Assembly: GCF_000276665.1 (NCBI RefSeq)
Contig: NW_004955436.1
Location: forward strand, 21,864,406-21,928,405
Direction: 5' to 3'
Origin: Chinchilla lanigera
Lineage: Eukaryota; Chordata; Mammalia; Rodentia; Chinchillidae
DNA length: 64,000 bases
How positions within the stretch are numbered: the stretch's first letter is position 1; every line of letters begins with the position of its first letter. Below, in pieces: positions 22,729 through 35,480 of this stretch. The position numbers and the translations under genes were made by a program. Below the pieces are notes generated by a model. It searched no databases and had not been told where the DNA came from. It was given only the letters and a program-made list of their open reading frames with translations.

Positions 22729-23245
22729 AACATTTTTTTCCCCTGTTGGTTAACACTACAGACTTATAAACAGTGACAGAACAGGCAAAGAGAGAAGAGC
22801 TGCAGATTTCTAGACGGGGTCTTTGTTTATTTTCCTTCCTTATTATAAAACAAAATTTGAGGTCTTGTCTCCTTCTCACCTGATTTACATTTGGAGAAAT
22901 ACAGAGAATAATCTACCTCTCATAATCTTCCATCTATTGGTCACAAATTCATAAACTATAAACTAATTTAGGTGCAGTTTTAGGGAGACACCAACTCACC
23001 CATACTCATTTCAGACGTATTATATGCCTTCATGGTCTTCCTTGTGTACTTTTGAAAAGAGCACAGAGAGAAAGCAGAAAAAAAAGACAGAATCTCAGCA
23101 TCCTAGGGTCAGATTTCTTAAATGGAAGCCCACACTGATTCCCAAGGTCAGAACTACTACTTGATGTACATAATGAAATGTTTTCCAGGCTTACAGCTTT
23201 TCAACTTTCACTTTTGAGTCACATGGGTGACATTATTTGGCATCA

Positions 23246-25743
<2,498 letters not shown>

Positions 25744-25869
25744 GGCAGTGCAGAGGCTGAGAAGCTGGCTAGGCTACTTCAAAGGACAATGGTCAGAGAC
25801 CTGGGGAGACCAGGCGGGTGGGGCAGTTGTGCTGTGGTGACCATGGTGAAGCCAGGGCTCCTCCCATAG

Positions 25870-26959
25870 CAGTGGTCCCCAAGTGCCACACTGACTGACT
25901 GCCCCGGGACTCCTGCAGGCCCTCCTCAGGACTGTTCCTGAATGAAGTCAATTGGGAGCAAGGATAAGGAGAAAGTGTTGGAGACTGGAGGACAGAGGTG
26001 AACATATGTCACAATGGTCTAGGAAAGCAGAAGAGATAATTTGCTAAGAAAGTAGCATTACCAGGTCCACGCTAGAGGCTCCTATGAATCAGCAAGTCTT
26101 CAGGGAAAGCTAGACTCCTCAGAATGGCTGAGTGGTCTTTTCCAAGCCAAGTGAAGGCACAGAACGGGCAACACATTTCTAACATGGCAGCATGCTTCTG
26201 ATACTCATTCTGATTTCTTTCTCACTTAGAACACACTGGAAACCTGCCCATGAGTCTGTGACTAATCAGTTCTGTGAGCCTTAGTCTGAATCTCTCTTAC
26301 GCTTGAGTCTCAATTTCTCCAGACTTGCTTCTGTGTGTCTCCACCTACTTGGTCCCCCTTGGACCTTCCTCAGCTCTTGCTCTTTTGAGTGAGTCACAGA
26401 GAGGGCTGTAACCAATGGAAAGACAGGAGATGGACCCAAGAGAAATGAAATGCTCAACTAGGCTTGGTGACTTTCAGGTTCCGATATAACATCCAGTTAG
26501 AGAGGTCACACTGGAAATGTGACTTAAACGTTCAGGAGAAAGGTTGCATTCCAATGGTACCTATTTGTATAGTATAGCCATGAGACATTTTGATCAAAAG
26601 TGGGCCACAAATACAACAGCAGTCCCATAAGATTCTAACAAAACTGAGAAATTCCTCGTGCTTAGTAAGACTGTGGCTGCTGTTAGGTCATAGCATGATG
26701 CACACCATCTCAATCTCTGTGGTGATGCTGGTGTAACAACCCCACTGCATCACCAACACATGTGTTTAGTTATAGTGCGTGACACTTAGGGATGTGAATA
26801 AATGCCTGTGGTACTGACATGTGCATTTATCACACTTGTCATCGTGATCTTCAAGTACACTCCTTGTGCTTATAGAAAGTTTACTGTTGAGCAATATGGT
26901 GTGTTAGGGAGGTAGCAGCCCCATCCACCACCTGTTTGTTGCATCTCTTGATGGGATCA
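25870..26959. other. Unassigned sequence, possibly an ancient repeat
   Basis: No gene signature. The stretch from 26.6 to 26.95 kb, and its continuation after the two SINEs at 27.15-27.24 kb, has the look of an old DNA transposon or LTR, but I cannot name it. Confidence 0.3.
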
Positions 26960-26972
26960 AGAGGTCATGTTG

Positions 26973-27054
26973 CCGGGGATCTAGCTCAGCAGCACAAGCC
27001 CCTGCCCGGCAAGTGCAAGGTTCTGAGTTTGATTCCCAGTACCAAAGAAAAAAA
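26973..27054 (+). mobile_element. ID-type SINE with target-site duplication
   Basis: 'ccggggatctagctcagcag' to 'gattcccagtaccaaagaaa' is an ID body with an A-rich tail. AGAGGTCATGTTG (26,960-26,972) and AGAGATCATGTTG (27,055-27,067) flank it with one mismatch. Confidence 0.92.
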
Positions 27055-27073
27055 AGAGATCATGTTGAAGAAT

Positions 27074-27145
27074 GGAGCTATAGCTCATGGTAAAGTCCTT
27101 GTTGCGCGTGCCCAGGGTTCAAGCCCCAGCGCCATTAAGAAACAG
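27074..27145 (+). mobile_element. Second, older ID-like SINE
   Basis: 'ggagctatagctcatggtaa' followed by 'gttcaagccccagcgccatt' is a tRNA-derived body. It starts just after the flank of the preceding SINE. Confidence 0.65.
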
Positions 27146-27710
27146 CAAAAAGAGGTCACAGTGAGGTGACGTTGAATGAATGGCTTACACCACCCAGGTT
27201 TGTGTAAGCCCGCACAACAAGCAAGTCTCCTAAGAACACAGAACACCCTGTACAGTCCAGTGTTCCTTCTTGTTGAGTGATTCTCTACCATGCAGAAGCC
27301 TTCAGTCAAGTCACCCTGAACACTTCCCAGTTTCCTCACGAGTCCCCTGGGCCTTAATGTCCAGCTGTTCTGGAACTTGCTTCTGGAACTCACCTGCTTT
27401 AGGTTAGTGTCTCCCTTTTTGACTCAGCCTAGTCTCAGTTCTGCTTTCACCCAGCCTTAGGTGTGGAAATCTACAAAACACAGGTTCTCTCAAGTTTGGG
27501 GGTTTCATAAGCAATTACCGGCATAGAGCTACTATGATAGCACCCATTAGGACAATGAGTTTCTCTCCAAAGTACTTACCTGAATTTCTAAGTACAAAAC
27601 CGTGTGTTGTGTGGTCGCAGATCTCACATTTTATTATAACAGACTTTTAACAGCTGCCAGATATCATTGGGCACATAAGATTTTGTTTGGGGTTTGTTGC
27701 TGTTTATTTG

Positions 27711-27787
27711 TTGGTGGTGGGGATCGAACCCAGGGTCTTGCACATGCTAAGCAGGCACTCTACTTCTGAGCCATGTCACTCACCCCA
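27711..27787 (-). mobile_element. ID-type SINE, diverged
   Basis: The plus strand shows 'ggggatcgaacccagggtct', 'gcacatgctaagcaggcact' and 'ctacttctgagcca', the reverse complement of an ID/tRNA body. Confidence 0.8.
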
Positions 27788-27945
27788 CACAGAGATTTTA
27801 GGAGGCTTCCAACCTGTGCAAACTCAGGTACTCAGATTATCCACATCTTCTTCATAAACATCCTCAATATCTTCTCTATGTCTTCCACTAGTACATAAAT
27901 AAGATGCTCTATTATTATAGGTCTGATGAATATTTTGAGACTTTG
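27788..27945. other. No recognisable feature
   Basis: Short single-copy-looking spacer between two ID-type SINEs. Confidence 0.5.
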
Positions 27946-28056
27946 GGGCCTGGGGTGTAGCTCAACTGCATAAGTGCTTGCCTAGCAAGCCTGAGGTCAT
28001 GAGTTCGATTCCTGGTACAAAAAACAAAAACAAAAACAAAAACAAAAAACCAATCT
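27946..28056 (+). mobile_element. ID-type SINE
   Basis: 'ggggcctggggtgtagctca', 'gcttgcctagcaagcctgag' and 'gttcgattcctggtac' are followed by a (CAAAAA)n tail. 'gagacttt' on both sides is the likely target duplication. Confidence 0.92.
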
Positions 28057-28349
28057 GAAGAGACTTTTGGTAATTAAAATTATAGAAATGGCTGACAGTT
28101 TATTTTTATCCAGGCAGCAGACCTGATATATGTCTTATTAGAATTGCCACTCCATCTGCAAGTATGAAGCTCAGCTTTTACTTTATCTCTCCACACTTCA
28201 AAGTTACATTTAATCAGCATTAGTATAATGTGAAATAAAGTGTGGGATAATGTTCTTTTCTTTAGAACAAAGTACAAGGTAAGTTACGGTTTCTTTCTGC
28301 TATAAAATAATAGGATCCTACTACAGGTATATCTTTTTTAAAATAAATT

Positions 28350-28452
28350 GAGCCAGGTGTGCTATCATCCCAGTACTTAGGAGGCTGAGGCAAGAGGATC
28401 CCTGTAAGCTTGAGGCCAGCCTGGGCTACATAGAAAGACCCTGTCTCATCAA
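28350..28452 (+). mobile_element. B1 SINE without the full duplication
   Basis: 'gagccaggtgtgctatcatc' to 'agaccctgtctcatc'. Only one 'gaggccagcctgggctacat' unit is present, so it is shorter than the other B1 copies. Confidence 0.85.
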
Positions 28453-28621
28453 ATCACAAACAACTGAACCATTCATTTATTCAACAAACATTTTTTAATC
28501 AGCACATTTCCAAAGCAACGCGCTAAACATCACAAGGGGCATAAAGATATATTTTAAAAAGCATTATTGCTCTTGAAAGCTTATAATGCAGTAGAATCAT
28601 GTATAAACACACAAATAATAT

Positions 28622-28745
28622 TTTGTTTTGTTTTTGTTGAAACAGGGTCTCACCATGTAGCCCAGGAGGGCTTCAAACTCACAGCAATCCTCCTGCCTCA
28701 GCCTCCCTAGTGCTGAGGTTACAGGCATGCACCTTGACTCCCAGT
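28622..28745 (-). mobile_element. B1-type SINE
   Basis: 'aacagggtctcaccatgtag', 'atcctcctgcctcagcctcc' and 'ttacaggcatgcacc' form the reverse complement of a 7SL-derived SINE. Confidence 0.88.
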
Positions 28746-28759
28746 TTACAAACAACATG

Positions 28760-28852
28760 TTTTGTGTTTGTTTTTTTTTTTTTTTTTTTTGATACTGGGA
28801 ATCTAACTCAGGACCTTGCACTTGCCAGGCAGGCGCTTGTGCTGCTGGGCTA
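28760..28852 (-). mobile_element. ID-type SINE with perfect target-site duplication
   Basis: A long T tract is followed by 'gatactgggaatctaactca' and 'cttgccaggcaggcgcttgt'. TACAAACAACATG is unaltered at 28,747-28,759 and 28,853-28,865. Confidence 0.95.
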
Positions 28853-28865
28853 TACAAACAACATG

Positions 28866-29211
28866 TGGAAGATGAAATAAACGCACTGTAAGTACCAAAT
28901 TCACAAAGATGCTTTGACTTGGGTTTAAGGAGGAAAACTGAACCAGATCTCAACTATCTTCTACTCACAAAATCAATGCTAGAAGCAACATAAGAAACAA
29001 AAAGAAAGAAAGAAAAAAAGGTAAAACCTATAGCAAATCTGTATATCATCAGAAAAGAAGTAAATGAAGGTCCTGGTGTCTCCCAAATAGCAAGACAGAA
29101 GTTTCCAACTCCATCCTGACAGGCTGTGACAATCTCATTAGCAACAAACTTCTCCACAGAGCAATTAGAGTTAAGGGCTGTGATGTTTTTCAGTGTAGAA
29201 AATTAATCTTT
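28866..29211. other. No recognisable feature
   Basis: Single-copy-looking sequence without gene or repeat signature. Confidence 0.45.

Positions 29212-29250
<39 letters not shown>
29212..29250. repeat. (CA)n microsatellite
   Basis: About 18 uninterrupted CA units. Confidence 0.97.
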
Positions 29251-29252
<2 letters not shown>

Positions 29253-29812
29253 TAAGGAAAGATAGGAAAGAGGAAATGGCCCACCAAAAAGATTTAAAAC
29301 TTGTGAACAGATGTATGGAATCTTTCACTTGGCCATTATGATGGCCACTCAGAGAAAGAAAAAGAAAATAACAAAATACACTGTAGTTAAACATGTTGGT
29401 GCTTGTCTATTGGGAAACCTGAGGGCTCACTTGAGTCATAGTTTCGGGTGAAAAGAAATGGAATCAAAAATAAGAGCACGGTAACACAAAATCTGAGGGA
29501 ATAGACGTTGGAGAAACTGCCTGTCCCAGGGGTCACACAGAGACCTCCGAGAGACCTCCACTCACCAGAGAGCTGCTTCAGTTGTGTTTTTCCTGGAGTT
29601 GCAGAGCAACAGGCAAAATTGGAGAAGGCACAGCTGTGGTATTGGGTGTATGCAGCGTGTTCGCACATTCACTGTCCTGTTGGCGTCTCTCAGAGGAAAG
29701 GCACCAGAATTTTACTCCTGGGACAAGGATCTCGGTCCTCACAAAGGCCGGGGGCTCACACAGCGTTATTCCCCAAACCATGGGAAAAACCTTGGCCTAG
29801 TAATTAATACCA
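29251..29812. other. No recognisable gene
   Basis: Several overlapping open frames of 67-99 codons run on both strands from 29.5 to 29.9 kb, in sequence of slightly higher GC. None is recognisable and they conflict with one another. Confidence 0.45.
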
Positions 29813-29938
29813 GATTGAGAACAAAATACCATTTCCAATCAGCTTCAGTAAGTAACTTTCACTTAAAGAGCAGTAAAAATTAGGCGAAGCCAGTAAAACG
29901 CGGTGTGAAGACAGAGAAGGAGAACCAGCCATCTGTAA
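29813..29938 (+). repeat. 126-bp duplicated segment, copy 1
   Basis: The segment is aligned without gaps to 33,763-33,888 with 11 mismatches in 126 bp (about 91% identity). It carries no SINE or LTR signature. The similarity stops sharply at both ends. Confidence 0.9.
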
Positions 29939-29999
29939 AACCCAGGCCTGCCCACCAGAGGAGGCAAGAAGGATTCCATATTAAGAACTGGCAGGTAAA

Positions 30000-30135
30000 C
30001 TGGGCATGATAGTTCACCCCTGTAATCCCAGCACTCTGGAGGCTGAGGCAGGAGGATCACCATGAGTTCAAGGCCAGCCTGGGCTTCATAGTAAGTTCAA
30101 GGCCAACCTGAAAGACATTGTGAGACTCTAGTGAA
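30000..30135 (+). mobile_element. B1 SINE
   Basis: 'ctgggcatgatagttcaccc', 'ctgtaatcccagcactctgg' and the tandem 'gttcaaggccagcctgggct' and 'gttcaaggccaacctgaaag' show the rodent B1 layout. The 3' end is eroded. Confidence 0.9.
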
Positions 30136-30210
30136 ACTCTGTATTATCTCTACTGTTTTATTTAATAATTTTTTTATTCTCTTTAATGGTTTGAACAATC
30201 TTCCATTCTT

Positions 30211-30318
30211 TGTTTGTTTGTTTTTGTTTTTGTTTTGTTTTTCCAGTACCGGGAATTGAACTCACGACCTTGCGCTTGCCAGGCAGGCACTGTGCCACTG
30301 AGCTAAATCCCCAGCCCC
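30211..30318 (-). mobile_element. ID-type SINE with perfect target-site duplication
   Basis: A T/G-rich tail is followed by 'ccagtaccgggaattgaact' and 'tgcgcttgccaggcaggcac', ending 'taaatccccagcccc'. CAATCTTCCATTCTT occurs unaltered at 30,196-30,210 and 30,319-30,333. Confidence 0.96.
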
Positions 30319-30497
30319 CAATCTTCCATTCTTACCTCTGGTAATCTGAGTAACTTCATTGAAGGTAACAATATGTAATATAACAGTTAATTATATAACT
30401 TAATTCCTATCATTTTGTTTTGAAACCCCATATCACTGTTAATGTTCTTGCTTTGTTTTGTTTATGTCTGTGATGTTGGTATGTTACTATTCTTCTT

Positions 30498-30658
30498 ATT
30501 TTTTTTTTTCTTGGTCTTTTTGAGGCGGGGTCTGGCTGTACAGTTCAGGCTGGCCTTGAGCTCACTTTGTAGCCCAGGCTGGTCTTGAACTTGCAAGGAT
30601 CCTCCTGCTTCAGCCTTCCTGGTGCTGGGATTATAGACGAGCACCACCACATCTGGTT
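30498..30658 (-). mobile_element. B1 SINE
   Basis: A T-rich tail, 'ttgaggcggggtctggctgt', the doubled 'caggctggccttgagctcac' and 'caggctggtcttgaacttgc', and 'gctgggattatagacgagca' are the reverse complement of B1 with the internal duplication. Confidence 0.93.
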
Positions 30659-30829
30659 CTTCTTTTTTTTTTTTACTGCTCTCTTTAAAATAAAATTTAA
30701 AAAAAAGAAAGAGAAAGAAAAAGAATTGGCAGGCAAACAGAAATCTCACCCACATATCCCTCAATTCGAGTAGATGCTAGGGACCGAGATAAATGAACCG
30801 AGAATGTAACTGGGATTGAATGCTGAGGG

Positions 30830-31200
30830 AAGAAAGCAAGGCCGCGAAGCCGGACAGAGCAGGTGAGGCAGGTGCTGCTTGCAGAGGAGCCCCGGGGCAC
30901 GGGTGGCTCCGGAAGAGGCTGGGTCCTGCACTGAGGGAAGCTGGGAGCAGATCATCCCCAGCGGTTTCCAAGAAAGGGCCTCGGAGTGGAGTTAGCTAAG
31001 GGGAGCGCGGTGGGGACCACGCAGGCGGTCACGGGGCTGAGGCAGGAGAGTCTGGGCAACCACTTGGCTTTGACTCCTGAGCCAACCACTTTGACTCCTG
31101 AGCAACCACTTGGCTTTGACTCCGGGGAAGGCGCTGGGAGCTCCAAGCCGGGGAATGTGTGACCCCAGGTGGCTGCTCTGTCCAAGGCCAGACGGGCAAT
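30830..31200. other. Small GC-rich patch with a short tandem repeat
   Basis: GC content and CpG rise locally (for example 'ggccgcgaagccgg' at 30,840). A unit of about 20-25 bp around 'caaccacttggctttgactc' occurs three times in imperfect form between about 31,056 and 31,126. Open frames on the minus strand here are short and unrecognised. Confidence 0.5.
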
Positions 31201-31242
31201 GGCAGAAGCGAAACGACACATTTATGAGGCCACTGCAGTCAT

Positions 31243-31345
31243 CCAGGTCAGGGGTCAGCGAACCTTTTCTTTGACAAACCAGCTAGGAAATATTTTTGGC
31301 TTTGTACACCATATGGTCTGGTGGCAGCAGCTCCACCTCACAAGG
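31243..31345 (+). mobile_element. hAT-Charlie-type DNA transposon remnant
   Basis: 'caggggtcagcgaacctttt', 'aggaaatatttttggctttg' and 'gtagcgcgaaagcagcc' occur in the same order as in a common ancient mammalian hAT element. Only part of it is left. The subfamily is uncertain. Confidence 0.6.
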
Positions 31346-32039
31346 GTAGCGCGAAAGCAGCCAGGCTTCCCGGATTTGCTCCTTCCGAGGCCCAAACTGT
31401 AGTTTGCAGGCGGCCTCCCGAGCTGAATGATAACGGTGACTTGAGACAGGTAGCTGTAGAGGTCTTGAGGTATAGTTGGATCCTGTCTGTTCTTTAAAGT
31501 AGCAACCAAAGGGATGTGGCAATAGATCACATCTTGCTATGAATGGAAGAAATCATGGGTGACTTCAAGATTTTTTCCCTTAAAAAAAATCTGAAGAATA
31601 GTTATCTTTGTACAGTTGTGTAGGTTGTACACTGCACAGAACAATACATTTAAAAGGGTTCTGATTTTATTATATACGCACTTGTTTTGTATTATTTATT
31701 ATCATAATTTTCTATTGATATTACCAAATTATTCGAAGCACTGACCCCCAAAACATTAGACATTGCCTGAAATTGTGTTATGCAGATTACTCTTTCTACA
31801 TATCCTTCTTTCTGCATATTGTAGAGGCCTTTGTTCCCTGTTGGCATTGCACTAGCTGGACTTAGGACACCCATGGCCTCAAATATGCCTCCAACTACAA
31901 ATATGTCTTAGTGTCTTCATTCTCCCCATATGTTGCACTGGAATGGTAGACTGGAATTACCTTATTAGAATTCTAATAACGTTTCCATGAGATTACAAAT
32001 GTGGATTTTTCTGGACCTCAACAAGGTCTCAAAGGGCTT
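31346..32039. other. No recognisable feature
   Basis: AT-rich sequence without clear repeat or coding signal. A minus open frame of 91 codons at 31,255-31,530 overlaps the hAT remnant and looks accidental. Confidence 0.45.
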
Positions 32040-32457
32040 TCTATAAATAAGTAGAAATTGGAACCCTCATTAATTATTGGTGGGAATGCCAAATGAGTAG
32101 TGATTGAAAAACACTACTATATTTCCTCAAAAAATTAATCATAAAATTACCATATGATCCTTGGGTGTATAGCCAAGATAATTGAAAGAACATGAAAAGA
32201 AATCTGCACACCCAAATTCACAGCAGCTTCACTCATAATTACCAAAAGAGGGAAGCAATGCAAGAGTCCATGGATCAATAAGATATGATGCATACATATA
32301 AAGAAATACTTTTCAGCCCTAAAAAGGGAGGAAATCCTAGCACAACACATGCTACAACATGGTTGAATCTTGAGGATATTATGCAAAATGAAACAAACCA
32401 GTCACAAAAGGATAAATAGTTCATTATTCCCCTTTTATGAGATACACAGAGCAGTCA

Positions 32458-32990
32458 TGACAGCGCTGGTCCCCAGAACGTAAGCACTTTGAGCTGAAGG
32501 ACACGGCAAAGCCTCAGAAGCAGGGTCTCTCTGCCCTTCTTCTGCCCTCAGGTCTCCTGTTCCTCTTTGTCCCCTAAAGCAAGACACAAGAACCAGAATC
32601 CTTCTTCCCTAAGGCAGGTAACAGAAACTAGAACTGTTCTTCCCCCAGAACAAGCCATAACATCTACAAAGGTCATTCTTTCGCTTCTTTCTTGAAGACG
32701 TATTCCACGGGGCTTCTGCCCATACCACAGATAGACAGACAGACAGACAGGCCAGGAGGAACCTGAACACACAGGCTCATGGAGCTCCCCCAGTGTATCA
32801 CCATTGTGTCACTCTCTTTTGTCCAATCACATTTCTACGCTCCTGTCATTCCTCACCCGAACTATGTATAAAAATAGGTCCTTGGGTTTTCATTTTTGAA
32901 GCCTCCCTGAGTCATGTGAAGTTTTGATTAAACAAATTGTTAGGCTTTTCTTTTGTTAACCTGCTTTTGTCACAGGAGTGACAGCCATCA
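32458..32990 (+). mobile_element. Probable class I ERV solitary LTR inside L1M
   Basis: The insertion separates two halves of the L1M element. It contains 'actatgtataaaaatagg', a TATA-like box at about 32,866, followed by 'tcatttttgaagcctccctg', as in gammaretrovirus-like LTR promoters. The heptamer TGACAGC is at both edges (32,458-32,464 and 32,979-32,985). The family is not named. Confidence 0.5.
32729..32749. repeat. (CAGA)n short tandem repeat
   Basis: Five to six 'caga' units inside the LTR-like insertion. Confidence 0.8.
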
Positions 32991-33235
32991 CCTTTATTGA
33001 AGGGTAAGGGAAGATACCACACCCCTCTCCCCTTCCCCCGACAGCCATATGGAAATGGAAAAGTGCTGCCAATCGTTGGGGCCAAGACTGTGAAAGGGCT
33101 TACCGGGCACACAGTTTCAGATGGGGACACTGAGAAAGTTCTGTGGGTGGTTGGTGGCAATGGCTGTGCAGCAATGTTGTGCCTTAAAATGGCTCTTGTA
33201 CCTTACCACCGTTACACCTTCAAATGGTTGAGTCA

Positions 33236-33417
33236 GGCAGAGTGATGCAGGCCTGTGACACAAGCTCCTTGGGAGGCTGAGGCAGTAGGATCACAAGGTC
33301 AAGACCAGCCTGGGCAATTTAACAAGATTCTGCTTTTAAAAATGAAAAGGGCTGGAGACACAGCTTCATGGCAGAATGCTTGGGTTCAATCCCTAGTACC
33401 ACCCCCCCCAGCAAAAA
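33236..33417 (+). mobile_element. B1-ID dimeric SINE inside L1M
   Basis: A 7SL-like part ('ccttgggaggctgaggcagt', 'gaccagcctgggcaattta') is followed by an ID-like part ('agggctggagacacagcttc', 'tgggttcaatccctagtacc'). GAGTCA at 33,230-33,235 and 33,418-33,423 is the probable remnant of the target duplication. Confidence 0.78.
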
Positions 33418-33762
33418 GAGTCAAAATGGTCAATTTCATGTCTTATATATATTTTATCATCATAAAAAGAAAAAAAGACTATATTAAAAGGTCTGCTTTT
33501 CTTTCTCGAGGGATAACTGTAGGAGAAAATAATGGAGAAATTTGAAGTCACAAAAAACATTCAGGAAAACATACATTGAATGCCTATGAATTTGAGGTCA
33601 GCCGACCTGCAGGTTTCTTCCCAAGAGTAGTGTTCAAGGCAATTTCTTCCACAAATCTCCTCTCCTGGCACAGACTGTCCAGTTAGGCTAACTGCAGGAC
33701 GGGGGAAATGCAGTTTCTTTCTAGTGGCAATGCTAATGACTGTACCACAGCCGTGAAAAAGT

Positions 33763-33888
33763 GATTGAGAGCAAAATACCATTTCCAATCAGCTTTGCTA
33801 AGTAACCTTCACTTAAAGAACAGTAAAAATTAAGCCAAGCCAGTAAAACGCGGTGTGAAAACGGAGAAGGGGAACCAGCCATCTGTAA
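33763..33888 (+). repeat. 126-bp duplicated segment, copy 2
   Basis: Gap-free match to 29,813-29,938 with 11 mismatches. The right edge reads 'catctgtaagat', which resembles a splice donor, but there is no AG at the left edge, so an exon copy is not supported. Confidence 0.9.
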
Positions 33889-34430
33889 GATCTGAAGTTC
33901 CTTGCCAGGCAGGCTGAGGGGAGAGCTGCGGGGGGTTAGAACAAGCTAACCTGCGGGATGGTCCTCCCTTTGTGACTTGCTGCTGTCACCTTCCCAGTTC
34001 CCCAGGACACTAGCCTGGCCTCTTCTTTTCAGTGGCTCCCTCTTTGCCAGGTTAGACGGCCTCACTGGTGTGGCCTTGACAGTGAGTGTTCATTTCACTG
34101 CTGTGAAAGTTTAATGATTGAAAGGCCATGCCACAGCACTGGACTGCAGAACTCTTTCTCTGGTTCCCGTGAAGCCCTTTTGATTCAGAATGTTCTTTTG
34201 ACAGGATTGGGGCACATCCCATTTTGTAGGGTTGTGGCAAACTCTGCGTTTTTTCTCTGCTACTTCCTACCCTGCCTACACGGTAGGCAATTAATGAAAC
34301 GCCCTTGCTTGGAGTGGTGCACAGTCTGGCCTGCCTACCCCTAGCCGCCTCCCTTGGGCTTCAGTAGGGAGGCTACCTCTACAGCCCTGCCTGAAAGAAA
34401 TCAGACCAGTTGCTCAGTTTACGGTGTAAT
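33889..34430. other. No recognisable feature
   Basis: Sequence of mixed composition with short open frames on both strands. No repeat signature. Confidence 0.45.
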
Positions 34431-34432
34431 CT

Positions 34433-34482
34433 TTCTCTCTTCCTCCCTCCCCCTTTCTCCTCCCTCCCTCCTTCCTACTTCC
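34433..34482. repeat. Polypyrimidine tract
   Basis: A plus-strand run of C and T with 'tccctccccc' and 'ctccctccctcc'; a purine-rich tract follows about 150 bp on. Confidence 0.9.
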
Positions 34483-34627
34483 TTGGTGGAAAGGATGACT
34501 GAGTGTGGGAGGGTGGGGGAGATGTTCTAAAACAATAACCACTGACCTTTCTGTCACATTATTGGAGCATATTGGGAAGGAGGAAACAAAACATACAGAA
34601 AGAACAAAGTTAGGTGCAGATGTAGTT

Positions 34628-34700
34628 GAAAGAGAAGGGAGGGGTGGGGAGAGGAAGGGAGGAAAGGAGGGAAAGAAAGATAAGGGAGAGGGGGAGGGAA
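34628..34700. repeat. Polypurine tract
   Basis: A plus-strand run of G and A, with 'ggaagggaggaaaggaggga' and a few interruptions. The open frames on either strand here are low-complexity artefacts. Confidence 0.9.
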
Positions 34701-35012
34701 ACATGAGGAAAGAAAAGGGGAAGAACCATTTCAACACCAACTTGATTTAATTATGGGCAAGATGGATTCCAAGGCTGATGTGGGTAGCCCAGTGGCTCAG
34801 GGTTATACTACTGATGGATTGGGATCTTCCCATCATGGCACCAGACCAAGACTGGCAACAGTGACTGATTACTCCAGAAAGTAGGCGACAAAATCATTTG
34901 GATCCTCTCTGAGCACCTGCCAATGGATTCACCAGCAGACACCTAGAAAAGTTGCCTCTGTGAGCTCTGGCTGGAATGCATTGGAATCAATTCTGTCCTG
35001 AGGATAGGAGTA

Positions 35013-35480
35013 CATATATTAGAGCTCTATAGAGGAACAGAAACAATACAAAATGTATGTGTAATTATATAAGGGAATATTAGAAAAGCCTACAGGACCA
35101 GAAGCACAAGATTCATAATGGCTGTCTGTGAGATCAGAGGCAGAAGAATCCAAAATGGCCATCTGTGCCAGAGGATCCAGCAGCAGTAGAAGTTTGAAGG
35201 CTAAGAAGCTCCCTGTACAGTCTGTGGTGTGAGTCTGTGTTAGAAGGAGAAGAAACATCCAAAGCCAGTGGTGAAGACTAAGTTCCTCACTTCCTCATTC
35301 TTTCCCTTTTCATTCATCCAGACTATAGGCCTATTGGTTGGTGCCACTCATATCTGGGGAGGTCACCCCTTTCAGTTTGCTGACTACATGTCAGTCATCC
35401 ATGGGCACAGCCAGAACTTCACTAATCTGCTAGGAGGTTCTTACTCAATTCAAGTGGACATATCACAGTTAACCATCAGA
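35013..35480 (-). mobile_element. ERVL-type (MLT2-like) solitary LTR
   Basis: The plus strand shows 'gctctatagaggaacag' at the left and 'aagtggacatatcacagtta' with 'accatcag' at the right. These are the reversed ends of MLT2-type LTRs, which start TGATGGTTAA and end in AGAGAACC-like text. The interior is weakly conserved. Confidence 0.6.

Larger units (their letters stand above)
32040..33480 (+). mobile_element. Ancient L1M 3' end split by an LTR and a SINE
   Basis: Left part: 'ttggtgggaatgccaaatga', 'accatatgatccttgggtgt', 'tgctacaacatggttgaatc' and 'aaccagtcacaaaaggataa'. Middle part near 33,140: 'agttctgtgggtggttggtg' and 'ggctgtgcagcaatgttgtg'. Right part after 33,420: 'tcaaaatggtcaatttcatg' and 'atatattttatc'. 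Together they make one L1M 3' UTR in the correct order. Confidence 0.75.

Noticed and set aside
29508..29883. Three overlapping plus-strand open frames with minus-strand partners
   Set aside because: They conflict with each other, show no domain, and run into the 126-bp repeated segment.
33763..33893. The 126-bp repeated segment as a duplicated exon
   Set aside because: One copy has a donor-like right edge, but the other is weaker, and only one copy has an AG at the left edge; there is no pyrimidine tract.
34414..34750. 108- and 81-codon frames on opposite strands
   Set aside because: They are low-complexity translations of the pyrimidine and purine tracts.
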